64,000 bases of DNA from UBA11090 sp035560555 (GTDB lineage Bacteria > Spirochaetota > Spirochaetia > Treponematales > Rectinemataceae): contig DATMZF010000025.1 of assembly GCA_035560555.1 (NCBI GenBank), positions 1 through 64,000 on the forward strand, written 5' to 3'. Made by a program: the position numbers and the translations under genes. The notes beneath the pieces were generated by a model. It saw only the letters and a list, made by a program, of their open reading frames with translations, was not told the origin of the DNA and did not search any database. Below, one piece after another: positions 8,470 through 16,834 of this stretch (the stretch's first letter is position 1; each line of letters opens with the position of its first letter).

Positions 8470-8772
8470 ATGGATAATAAATGTACGACCGAGACTGTGT
8501 GCGCACCTTCGGATAATGTCGTGGCGCGAGAGATCGAAGGAGAAATCGTGATTGTTCCGCTTGTGGCGGGAATAGGCGACGCGGACGACGAACTCTATAC
8601 CCTAAACGAGACGGGGCGTGCTGTATGGACCCGCCTCGATGGCAAGAAGACACTGGGGGAGATCGCCACGCTTCTTTTAAAAGAGTACGAGGCGGGTGAT
8701 GGCGCGATATCGGAGTCCGTTCTCGGCTTTGCCTCCGCCCTGGTGGACCGCGGAATACTCTCCGTCGTTTGA
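8470..8772 (+). CDS. PqqD-family peptide carrier (RiPP recognition element)
   Basis: A 100-residue protein with the PqqD order: DNVVAREIEGEIVIVPL, then YTLNETGRAVWTRLDGKKTLGEIATLL and a C-terminal helix ending in VDRGILSVV. PqqD-like proteins form a small winged-helix that binds the leader of a precursor peptide and presents it to radical SAM enzymes. ATG at 8470 is preferred over TTG at 8455 because GGAGAG sits 5-6 bases upstream. The stop is followed closely by the peptidase/acetyltransferase gene. It is the only separate carrier in the locus, so it may serve all three radical SAM proteins. Confidence 0.85.
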   Translation: MDNKCTTETVCAPSDNVVAREIEGEIVIVPLVAGIGDADDELYTLNETGRAVWTRLDGKKTLGEIATLLLKEYEAGDGAISESVLGFASALVDRGILSVV

Positions 8773-8804
8773 GCGCGACACCTCGAACGGAAGGGAACGG
8801 CCCG

Positions 8805-9803
8805 ATGTGGCGGGCTCCTTCCCTATGCGGATACGTGCGCTTGCGTGGAGAGCTACACCTTTCCAACAGGGGGCAACTCGAACTCATGTCCGCCGTTCTG
8901 GAACGGGGATTCCCTTTTCGCACCACCGTGCGAGGATACAGTATGCATCCCTTCATCCGCGACAAGGACGTGGCCACGATAACCCCGTTACAAGGTGGAA
9001 TACCCAGGATAGGCGCGGTTGTGGCGGTCGCGTTGCCTGATTCGGGCCGGCTCGTCGTGCACCGTCTTGTGGCCGCCAAAGAGGGCGGTTGGCTTGTTCA
9101 GGGCGATAACTGCCCCGGTCCCGATGGCATAGTCTCCACCACCTGCGTCCTGGGGAAAGTGGTGAAGGTCGAGAGGAGAGGCAGAAGGACCTTTGCGGCG
9201 CTCGGCGGAACGGGTGCGCTGGTGGCCGCCCTTAGCAGGAGTGAGGCGCTCGTCCGCATCCGTTGGGCAATCTCATCGCCGCGTTATGTCGCGGGGAAAC
9301 TCCTTCGTTTTGCGCAGACTGCGCCCCTGTACCGCCGTCTCGGTCGCAAGCTCGTGGGCGATATAATGGTGGAGATCGCCGATGAGGCGGCGCTGGAAGA
9401 GGTGCAAAGCCGATTGAACCCCTGGCAGCCCCACCGCGTCGCGCTTCCCAATCCCGATGTCGTAGACTGGGTCGCGCGGAAGGGCGGGGCGTTAGTTGGG
9501 TTCGTCCAGTTCGTTCACAGAGGAGAAGAACAGGGACTCCGACAGGGTGACTGGCTGCGCTCGATATACGTATGGCCGGCGAGCAGAGGCCTGGGCATTG
9601 GCGACCGCCTCGTCGAAACGGTCCGCGAAAAAGCGCGCGCCATCGGGGCGAAAGAGCTTTCCCTCATCGTCAGACGCGACAACAAGGCGGCCATTGGCCT
9701 GTACGAGAAGCACGGATTTCGAGTCGCGGAAGACCCTTCCCGCACTGACGGCGCAAATGCTGACAATATGCATATGGTCTGTTCGCTGAGGCGCGATGGA
9801 TAA
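8805..9803 (+). CDS. S26 signal-peptidase-like domain fused to a GNAT acetyltransferase
   Basis: A two-domain protein of 332 residues. Residues about 20-130 form an S24/S26 peptidase-like domain: TTVRGYSMHPF with Ser46 as likely nucleophile, then VVHRLVAAK and LVQGDNCPGPDG. A His where bacterial signal peptidase I has Lys is as in the SipW/ER type. Residues about 185-330 are GNAT-like, with LGIGDRLVETVREKARAIG as the acetyl-CoA loop and AAIGLYEKHGF. ATG at 8805 has GGAAGGG 9 bases upstream; a TTG at 8769 overlapping the pqqD stop is the alternative. In context it could cut the leader and acetylate the new N-terminus, which is inference. No membrane anchor is obvious. Confidence 0.75.
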   Translation: MWRAPSLCGYVRLRGELHLSNRGQLELMSAVLERGFPFRTTVRGYSMHPFIRDKDVATITPLQGGIPRIGAVVAVALPDSGRLVVHRLVAAKEGGWLVQGDNCPGPDGIVSTTCVLGKVVKVERRGRRTFAALGGTGALVAALSRSEALVRIRWAISSPRYVAGKLLRFAQTAPLYRRLGRKLVGDIMVEIADEAALEEVQSRLNPWQPHRVALPNPDVVDWVARKGGALVGFVQFVHRGEEQGLRQGDWLRSIYVWPASRGLGIGDRLVETVREKARAIGAKELSLIVRRDNKAAIGLYEKHGFRVAEDPSRTDGANADNMHMVCSLRRDG

Positions 9804-9876
9804 AACGCTGGCGCGAACGCGTAAAAACAGGGCGGCATCTTGCACCAAACCGAGTTTGTTGCCCTCCTGAGGGAGG

Positions 9877-10992
9877 ATGAACGTGGACAGCGTGATGGAA
9901 ATACAAAACTTCGGCCTATGGGAAAAAATGAAAGGAAAGCGGGTCCCGCTCTCCTTCGACATAGAGATCACGGCGCGTTGCAACAACGCGTGCCGTCACT
10001 GCTACATCAATCTGCCCGCGAACGACAAAAGCGCCGCGGCCAAAGAGCTCACTGTTGAGGAAATCGACGGGATAGCGTCGGAGGCCGTGGAACTCGGCGC
10101 CTTTTGGTGCCTCGTAACCGGCGGGGAGCCTCTTCTGCGCCCCGACTTTCCCGATATATACCTCGCGCTGAAGAAGAAAGGGCTCCTCGTCTCTGTGTTC
10201 ACGAATGCCACGCTCCTGCGCCAGGAGCACATCGAGCTGTTCAAGAAATATCCGCCTCGAGACATCGAGGTCACCGTGTACGGCGCCACGGAGGAAACCT
10301 ATGAGGCGGTCTCGCGGAAACCGGGCTCGTACGCGACATTCCGGCGGGGGCTAGACCTCCTCTTGTCCTCGGGCGTGCCCGTGCGCTTGAAGGCCATGGC
10401 TATCCACTCGAACCTTAAGGAACAACGCGAGATAGCCGATTTCTGCCGCGCGCTCACGAAGGATTACTACCGCTTCGATCCCCAGCTTCACCTTCGCCTC
10501 GACAGAGACGATTCGCGCAACGCGGAGATTCTGGCGGAACGCTTGAAGCCCAGCGAAGTAGTTGCGCTTGAGGAGGCCGACGCGGCGCGCATTGGGGCGA
10601 TGCGCAGTAACTGCGACACGCTGATCAACGAAGGCTTTACGCACTATGGCTGCGATCATCTTTTCCATTGCGGGGCGGGCAATGGCAGTTTTACCGTGTC
10701 TTATGACGGGCGTTTCAGACTTTGCTCCTCGCTCAACGCGCCGGAGACGACCTATGACCTCAGAAAAGGCACGCTGCGAGAGATTTGGTTCGAGTTTGTC
10801 CCCAAGATTAGGGATATGCGGTCGGATAATCCGCGCTTCAGATCCACGTGCCGGAAATGCGCGATCGTGAACCTCTGTCTTTGGTGTCCGGCCCATGCCT
10901 ACCTTGAGACTGGCGCGATGGACGGGGAAACAAAATATTTTTGTGAAGTCGCGCACGCTCGGGCCGAGAGCGTCCAGAAGTCGACGACATGA
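9877..10992 (+). CDS. Radical SAM/SPASM enzyme, RiPP maturase 3
   Basis: A 371-residue protein with C35-NNA-C39-RH-C42 and VTGGEPLLRPDF. A SPASM-type C-terminus follows (HCGAGNGSFTVSYDGRFRLC, then CRKCAIVNLCLWC and YFCEVAH). ATG at 9877 directly abuts GAGGGAGG with no spacer; ATG at 9895 is a less supported alternative, so the exact start is uncertain. The last codons overlap the exporter start by 4 bp (ATGA). Three SPASM enzymes for one small precursor suggests several different linkages or successive steps. The reaction type cannot be told from sequence alone. Confidence 0.85.
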   Translation: MNVDSVMEIQNFGLWEKMKGKRVPLSFDIEITARCNNACRHCYINLPANDKSAAAKELTVEEIDGIASEAVELGAFWCLVTGGEPLLRPDFPDIYLALKKKGLLVSVFTNATLLRQEHIELFKKYPPRDIEVTVYGATEETYEAVSRKPGSYATFRRGLDLLLSSGVPVRLKAMAIHSNLKEQREIADFCRALTKDYYRFDPQLHLRLDRDDSRNAEILAERLKPSEVVALEEADAARIGAMRSNCDTLINEGFTHYGCDHLFHCGAGNGSFTVSYDGRFRLCSSLNAPETTYDLRKGTLREIWFEFVPKIRDMRSDNPRFRSTCRKCAIVNLCLWCPAHAYLETGAMDGETKYFCEVAHARAESVQKSTT

Positions 10993-12800
10993 GGAAGGGC
11001 AACCCACAAAGGGGCCCGACCCGCATCTGGCGGGCTTTTGCCCTGGTATTCAAAAGCGCGCCCAAGAGCACTATCCTCAATCTTTTCCTCATGATTGTCC
11101 AAAGTCTTTTCCCGCTCGCGGGCCTCTATGTCATGAAACTCATCATCGATCTTGTCGCCTCGTCGATTTCCAGTTCTTTTCCTTTCGACTCCGTTTGGTC
11201 CCGGTTGATTTTTCTCATCGTCGCCGAGGCGGCGGTGGCGCTCGCCATCGCGCTCTGTCGCTATCTCGGGGATATCGCTAGGGAAAAACAGTCGAACCTT
11301 ACGGAGGAATACGTATCCTCGCTCATTCACAAAAAGTCCGCCGAAATAGCCATGGAGTTCTATGACAATCCCGACCTGCAGGATTCACTTCACCGCGCCC
11401 AACGGGAATCGGCATATCGGCCGGGGAAAATTGTCGCTTCCGTCACCTCGCTTCTCCAGGGCGCGATCTCGTTCACGGGGATCGTGGGGTTCATTTCCAT
11501 GTTTCACTGGAGCATGGCGCTGATCCTCTTTGCCTCTCTCCTGCCGGGGATTTTCATGAGGCTGCGTTACTCGGACGCAATGTTCGCCTGGACGAAGAAG
11601 AGAACAAAAACGGAACGGGAAACATGGTATTATCACTCGATGCTCACCGAGCGGCCATACGCGAAGGAAATACGCCTTTTCGGCTTGGGAGGGCTTTTCG
11701 CTAACCGGTATCTGGACCTCGACAGAGTCGTGCACGGGGAACACGCCTCAATGATCCGGCGCAAAGGGCTTCTTGAAGTGCTGATCCAAGGCGCGGGCAT
11801 CGCTGTGCTCTTCGGTACCTTCGCCTTTATCGTGAAAGAGACGATCGAGGGCCGGATGACTGTAGGCGACATGGTTGTATATCAGCAAGCTTTTCAGAGG
11901 GCGCAGGCAAACCTTCAGGACATTATGGCGAGCATCGCGGCTCTCTATGAGGACTCGCTCTTCGTCTCGGGGTTCTTTGAGTTCCTCGATCTGCCTCCCC
12001 GCAAGGAGACGGGAAAGGATGGGAAGAATTTCCCGCGCAGGCTGTCTACCGGCATCGAGTTCCACGATGTCGTGTTCCGCTATCCGGGCAGGACTGAGGC
12101 AGCGCTCGACCACGTGAGCATCGTCATTCCGGCGGGTTCAGTCGTCGCGCTTGTTGGGGAGAACGGCTCGGGGAAAACCACCCTTGTCAAGATTCTGACG
12201 CGTCTCTACGAGCCCACCTCAGGTCTGGTCATGGCCGACGGCCTGTCTCTTCCCCTGTATAATCTTGATTCGATCAGAAAGGGCATGAGCGCGATTTTTC
12301 AGGACTTTACCCAGTACCAGATGACGGCGCGTGAAAATATCTGGTTGGGCGACATTGGAATTTCACCTCAGGATGGCAGGATCGACGTTGCCGCGCGCGA
12401 TTCCGGAGCAATGGAAACCCTAAAAAAATACGGCACGGGGCTCGATACCAAACTGGGAAGGGCTTTTGGGGAGGGGGTGGACCTGAGCATGGGCGAATGG
12501 CAGAAGATCGCGCTCGCCAGGGCCTTTTTCCGCGGCGCGGGCCTCGTGATTTTCGACGAACCCACGAGCTCCATGGACGCGAGGGCAGAGTTCGAGATGT
12601 TTCGATCTTTCCGCTCCTTGCTGAATGGCAGGACAGCCCTCCTAATTAGCCATCGTTTCTCGACGGTGAGGATGGCCGACTACATTTATGTCCTTGATAA
12701 AGGCAGCGTCGTCGAGGAGGGAACGCATGAAAACCTCATGCGACTTGGGGGACGTTACGCGCGTCTCTTTGAGATGCAGGCGAAGGCGTACTTGTCCTAG
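10989..12800 (+). CDS. ABC exporter (fused membrane and ATPase domains), probable peptide exporter
   Basis: A 603-residue half-transporter with hydrophobic segments in about the first 310 residues and an ATPase domain after 350. Walker A GENGSGKTT is at about 390. The signature is LSMGEWQKIALARAF at about 499 instead of the usual LSGGQ, as often seen in RiPP and lasso-peptide exporters. Walker B LVIFDEPTSS follows. There is no N-terminal C39 peptidase domain, so leader removal must come from elsewhere, possibly the S26-like protein two genes upstream. It overlaps the radical SAM gene by 4 bp and is the last gene of this operon. Confidence 0.88.
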   Translation: MRKGNPQRGPTRIWRAFALVFKSAPKSTILNLFLMIVQSLFPLAGLYVMKLIIDLVASSISSSFPFDSVWSRLIFLIVAEAAVALAIALCRYLGDIAREKQSNLTEEYVSSLIHKKSAEIAMEFYDNPDLQDSLHRAQRESAYRPGKIVASVTSLLQGAISFTGIVGFISMFHWSMALILFASLLPGIFMRLRYSDAMFAWTKKRTKTERETWYYHSMLTERPYAKEIRLFGLGGLFANRYLDLDRVVHGEHASMIRRKGLLEVLIQGAGIAVLFGTFAFIVKETIEGRMTVGDMVVYQQAFQRAQANLQDIMASIAALYEDSLFVSGFFEFLDLPPRKETGKDGKNFPRRLSTGIEFHDVVFRYPGRTEAALDHVSIVIPAGSVVALVGENGSGKTTLVKILTRLYEPTSGLVMADGLSLPLYNLDSIRKGMSAIFQDFTQYQMTARENIWLGDIGISPQDGRIDVAARDSGAMETLKKYGTGLDTKLGRAFGEGVDLSMGEWQKIALARAFFRGAGLVIFDEPTSSMDARAEFEMFRSFRSLLNGRTALLISHRFSTVRMADYIYVLDKGSVVEEGTHENLMRLGGRYARLFEMQAKAYLS

Positions 12801-12878
12801 GCATTCCTCGTTTGCCTTTGTCGCATGAGAGTTATTTTGGAAGATGGCTACGTAATCGCCGTGGCCTAAAACTATGCC

Positions 12879-12907
12879 TTGACGGGTGAAAATGAGCCAT
12901 TTATACT
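12879..12907 (+). promoter_or_regulatory. Sigma-70-type promoter ahead of the nucleotidyltransferase gene
   Basis: TTGACG (12879-12884) and TATACT (12902-12907) are spaced by 17 bases. Transcription would begin near 12914, leaving a leader of about 225 bases that contains a small perfect hairpin at 12979-12995 (ATCCATG/CATGGAT, loop AAA). The rest of 12801-13138 shows no gene. Confidence 0.55.
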
Positions 12908-13138
12908 GGCTTCAATTCAATGATGGCAGGTGGATGCATAGCCTGCGATACCAATCTCACATCTTGATCATGACTATCATCCATGAAACATGGATAGGCC
13001 GAATATAGCGCAATGTCCGAAAGAGGGAAAAAGCAAAGAAAAACAGTGTCGCGGCAGGATTTCATCTCTCTTTCTTCAATATCGGGAAACAACCGAGGAA
13101 GGGTCGCATGGAATCCGCTGGCCAGGAGCGCGCGGATT

Positions 13139-14431
13139 ATGAATGATGAGACAAACAGAGAGATAGCGATACCCATGCTCAGATTCCTCGGCATGGAATC
13201 AGCGCAGGAGAGCGAAAGAAACGCGCGCCTTCGCGATTTTTTAGATGCGGCTGAGCGCACTGGCTGGGAATCGGTGGTACGGTGTGCCAGGAAGGCGCAG
13301 TTATCGCCCCTTCTCTATCATGCCTTGCGCGCTGTTTCTCCTTCGACGAAAGCGCCGCCGCAGTCGGCGCTCGACGCCTTGCGTACGGATCATCTGCGGT
13401 CGCTGTGCCGGAATATGCGTATTCTTCACACAGTCTCAGAGATAGTGGCGGAATGTAACGCTAAAAATATTCCAGTGATCCTGCTGAAGGGAGCTGCCCT
13501 CGCAACGGCGGTCTACAAGGATCCCGGACTCAGACCAATGGGAGACGTGGACATTCTTGTGGGAAGACAAGACATACCGGAAGTCCACGCGATTCTGACA
13601 AGAAAAGGGTACAGAAATCTTCCCGATAAAGATATGATGGCGGCCAATCACGTGCCACCATGTATTTCCCCCGGGAAACCAACTATAGAGATACATTTCA
13701 CCATACTCGAAGAGGCGCAAGCGAATAGTTTCAATGCCGGGGAGCTTTTCGAGCGGGCAGTCCCGATAACTCTGTCTGGTGTTGGGGCCATGACGCTCGC
13801 TCCCGAGGACGGACTGCTCCATCTCTGCGAACATGCGGGCGCTCACCATGTGTTCGAGAAAGGTATCCGATCCATGGTAGACATCTCAAGACTTTCCGAG
13901 AAATACAGGGATTGTTTTGCCTGGGAGGCCGTCTGGGCGCGGGCTGACGAGTGGGGCATACGAAGAAGTCTCGCTTTGTGCCTTTCCCTCTGCAAAAAAT
14001 ATATCGGATTCGTTATTCCTTCCTATATTCAGGATTGGTTGTCGAAGCAGGAAAATGTGGAGCAAAACCTTGAAGCGGCGGAGTCGATTCTATTCGCTTC
14101 CGATAGGAGAAGCGTTGGTTCCCTGGCCTTTGCGGAGTTCTTTTCGGCTAAAACGCTGCGCGCCAAGGCGCGGATACTTTTTAGGGTCCTTTCCCTTCCT
14201 AAGGAAACGCTGCTTCTCATCGCGGAATGCGATCAGGATAAGCATAAAAAGAAGCGGACAAGCCTTTTGTCGCTCTATATACGACGGGCCTCAGGGTTGT
14301 GGAAGCGTCACAAGAGAGCCGCGTTACAAGCCCTATTAAAAAACAGTGGGCGATATAATGCCAGCCAACCCTTCGCCGCTTCGTCGGATGCTGTTCTTAG
14401 TCTGCGCGAGTGGCTGAAGAAGAACTCTTGA
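13139..14431 (+). CDS. NTP_transf_5-family nucleotidyltransferase, probable RiPP tailoring enzyme
   Basis: The core block VILLKGAALATAVYKDPGLRPMGDVDILV is typical of the NTP_transf_5 nucleotidyltransferase family, with the DVD pair as metal ligands. The frame is open from 13013, but ATG at 13139 is chosen because AGGAG lies 12 bases upstream, which gives 430 residues. Members occur in lasso-peptide clusters next to HprK-like kinases; in one studied case (pseudomycoidin) such an enzyme decorates the phosphorylated peptide with sugars. Here it has its own promoter and ends the locus. Its pairing with the kinase domain at 4244 is the main clue to function. Confidence 0.75.
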   Translation: MNDETNREIAIPMLRFLGMESAQESERNARLRDFLDAAERTGWESVVRCARKAQLSPLLYHALRAVSPSTKAPPQSALDALRTDHLRSLCRNMRILHTVSEIVAECNAKNIPVILLKGAALATAVYKDPGLRPMGDVDILVGRQDIPEVHAILTRKGYRNLPDKDMMAANHVPPCISPGKPTIEIHFTILEEAQANSFNAGELFERAVPITLSGVGAMTLAPEDGLLHLCEHAGAHHVFEKGIRSMVDISRLSEKYRDCFAWEAVWARADEWGIRRSLALCLSLCKKYIGFVIPSYIQDWLSKQENVEQNLEAAESILFASDRRSVGSLAFAEFFSAKTLRAKARILFRVLSLPKETLLLIAECDQDKHKKKRTSLLSLYIRRASGLWKRHKRAALQALLKNSGRYNASQPFAASSDAVLSLREWLKKNS

Positions 14432-14456
14432 GCATGAAGGACAACGACAATATTCT

Positions 14457-14678
14457 TTGGAGCCGAAACGGATAAACCAGTATGCTACTGCTACAATAAC
14501 AATACGTTGTTGCGGGTTAAGGAAAAACATAGAAAGGACCATGCTAATGCCGGCTATTGTCAATGACATACAGTCAGATAACGTCGCCTTCGCGGATGCC
14601 TATCAAGGTTACGATGCATTGGAAGTTCGTTCATTTCATCATCGATTTATAAAAACCATGCCTCTTTTTAGAATGTGA
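14457..14678 (+). mobile_element. Decayed IS1595-like transposase fragment
   Basis: A short frame contains DNVAFADAYQGYDALEVRSFHHRFI. This lines up with the second catalytic Asp region of IS1595/ISXO2 transposases, where a form like VYTDSFRSYDVL...FRHYRIN is usual. Upstream residues (CGLRKNIERTMLMPAIV) also fit the preceding segment in degraded form. No ends or target duplications could be found. Identification is by motif similarity only. Confidence 0.4.
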
Positions 14679-14706
14679 GCTCAGATTCAACTAAGGAACT
14701 CAAGCT

Positions 14707-14907
14707 GACCCGCTGAAGATTCTGAAGAACGAATTCGGACGCTACTCATACAGGAACCAGCCACGGGATTTACCCTTCGGGGCGATGACCTTGAGGGCAG
14801 GCGGACGAGTGGGCGGAGGCTATAGCAAAACGCGAAGCTCGGGCTTGGATACGGCGCCGCTAGATTTTAGGCGATTCGGGAAAATGGCGGGCCTGGATCG
14901 GCCTTGA
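14707..14907 (+). pseudogene. Fragment of a second AbiEi antitoxin gene
   Basis: Sixty-six codons and a stop encode EFGRYSYRNQPRDLPFG and then SSGLDTAPLDFRRF. The intact AbiEi at 2584-3291 has SFGRYSYTTFPRDLLFG and SAGLDTAPLDVDRL. The DNG-level match is clearest at 14848-14868, where 21 bases match 3126-3146. About 30 codons between the two blocks are replaced by an unrelated or scrambled stretch, and no start is present. The fragment lies in the same orientation as the intact gene, on the opposite side of the RiPP locus. Confidence 0.75.
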
Positions 14908-15015
14908 GCGTATCGACCGAAAAGAAAAGGCCAGCCGCGGCGTTTCTAACCCCACAATTAAAAAAGAGAACCTGTTTTATGCTTTAAATACACATAGATC
15001 GAACATGCTTTTTGT

Positions 15016-16744
15016 TTATCCTATTTCTTTTCCTGGATCTCTTGTGGCGATACGGTAGCCCATGGCGCGGTAACCGCGTTCACGTTTAGCCCACATGTGA
15101 GCGAGGCGCGAATCGGCGAACTCGACGTAATCGTAAATACGCAGGTCACGTTTTGATGGGCTGGCACGATTGAGGCGGCCGGCATATTGCCGCAGCGTTC
15201 CTTTCCATGAAATGGGCATGGCGAGGACAAGTGTATCGAGGTTGGCATGATCGAAACCTTCACCGACAAGCCTGCCTGTGGCAAGGATAACAAAAGAGTC
15301 GCTTTCAGGAAGCGCATTCAGACGCGCGACAACGAGGGTCCTTTGCTTTATGGACATTCTGCCATGGAGTACGAAAAGATCAGGGATCGATGGCTCGAGC
15401 AGTGTACGCAGGATCGAAATGTGCTCGCTGCGTTCAGTGAGGACAATGATTTTACGGCCTTCCCTGAAGGCATTGATAATATCGGCACAAACACTGAGGT
15501 TTCGCGATTCATCCTGTGAAAGGACTTTGAATAAAGACTGGATGGAGGACTCCTTGGGGATAGCCGGGCATGCGAGAGATGAGAGCCTGACTTCCATATC
15601 TTGCGCCAGGGTCGCTGAGCGAGTTCCAGAATAACGAATAAGACCACATTGCATAAAGATTATAGGGGCGAGACCATCGCGTCGGATCGGTGTCGCTGAA
15701 AGGCCCACAATATAGCGATTGGAGCACTGTTTCATGACGCGCTCGAAGGATATGGCTGATACATGGTGGCACTCGTCGATGACGATCTGACCGTAGGTCT
15801 CAAGAAAACCACGAAGATTCTCCCTGCGCACGAGGGACTGAAGCACCGCGATATCAACGATACCGCTGGGACGATTCGCGCCGCCACAGCCACCGTCTTC
15901 CCAAAGGCGGTGGCCGCGTTCAGCACTCCATTTTCACGGAGAAGGTTTTCAAGGTCATGAAGGCATCCTCTGAGCACAGCTATATGACGGGGAAAGTTTT
16001 CGGCGCAACCAATGATGCGGGGCTTATCCCACACCGAGAGTCTAAGCGATTGGGCTTTGTAGAATTCCGGATTGGGGAAGGCGGCAATGCGCACAATGCG
16101 ATTCAGAAGCGGTTGAGGGAGTTGATCTTTAGCGATATAGAGACGATCGGAAAAAACGACATCGATAGTGCTGGGCGGAATACATTGCGCCTTTTTCGAC
16201 AGGGTATTCATTTTCCATGGATCGTCCATGTCTTCGTAAGTAAATGAAACATCCAGTGGATGATGCCCCTCCGTTGCTCGATGAACGATGTCATCCACCG
16301 TACCCACATCGATAGGAACGATTGCCGAATCCTCCTGAGGGTAGACGATCCTGATTTGGGAAAAGCCGATCATAGCTCGCGAGAGATAGTTGCCGTCGTC
16401 TCGCGCATGTACGGCTTATCAAGGCCGATCCAAGCCGTCGGGCTATCACTGCCTGTAAATCCCTGGAAAAGAATAGCCAGACATGGGCACCCTTGCCTGA
16501 ACGGGATATCTCCAGACTGCACGGTACCGCCAAATCATGCTTTCGATTGCTATCGCAGGGCATAGACATCATCCCTTCCTTTGAACAGTCTGCGGAATAG
16601 GGCGACTTTTTCTACCGTGGTCATACCGGAATCCAGGGAGCTATTGGCTTCTTTGTCGTATAGGATGCCATGTTCCCTGAGCAATGTTTTGAGTCTCTCG
16701 TTTTCTTTGCGAAGTAGGGAGAGAACAGGCTGCTCGTCGAGCAT
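15016..16744 (-). pseudogene. Eroded TOTE-type primase-helicase gene
   Basis: Pieces of one large protein appear in order on the reverse strand but in different frames. At 16744-16550 lies a coiled N-terminus (LLRKENERLKTLLREHGI, then MTTVEKVALFRRLFKGRDDVYA). At 16540-16370 is the primase-like part (LEISRSGKGAHVWLFFS, SYDRLFPNQDRLPSGGFGN). At 16250-15900 are INRI-like and FPNPEFYKAQSLRLS blocks and ATAFGKT, a helicase motif I. At 15846-15016 is the rest of a superfamily 2 helicase (VIDECHHVSA, GLSATPIRRDG, YAGRLNRAS). This order matches the TOTE conflict-system archaeo-eukaryotic primase plus helicase proteins. Frame changes near 16340 and 15860 and several apparent internal deletions show it is dead. 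Confidence 0.75.
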
Positions 16745-16834
16745 GATGGGCTGAGCTCCTCTATATCCAACGATTCATAGCATCAGTATATAGGCGTCTA
16801 TGAAAACGCACTATAAGCGCCCGCAAGGCAAAAG

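Noticed and set aside
4244..14431. Reading the cluster as a lasso-peptide locus because of the kinase and nucleotidyltransferase
   Set aside because: There is no asparagine-synthetase-like cyclase and no transglutaminase-type leader peptidase, and the precursor lacks a lasso-like core.
14457..14678. A real 73-aa gene
   Set aside because: The frame looks like a fragment of an IS1595-like transposase and has no plausible start signal.
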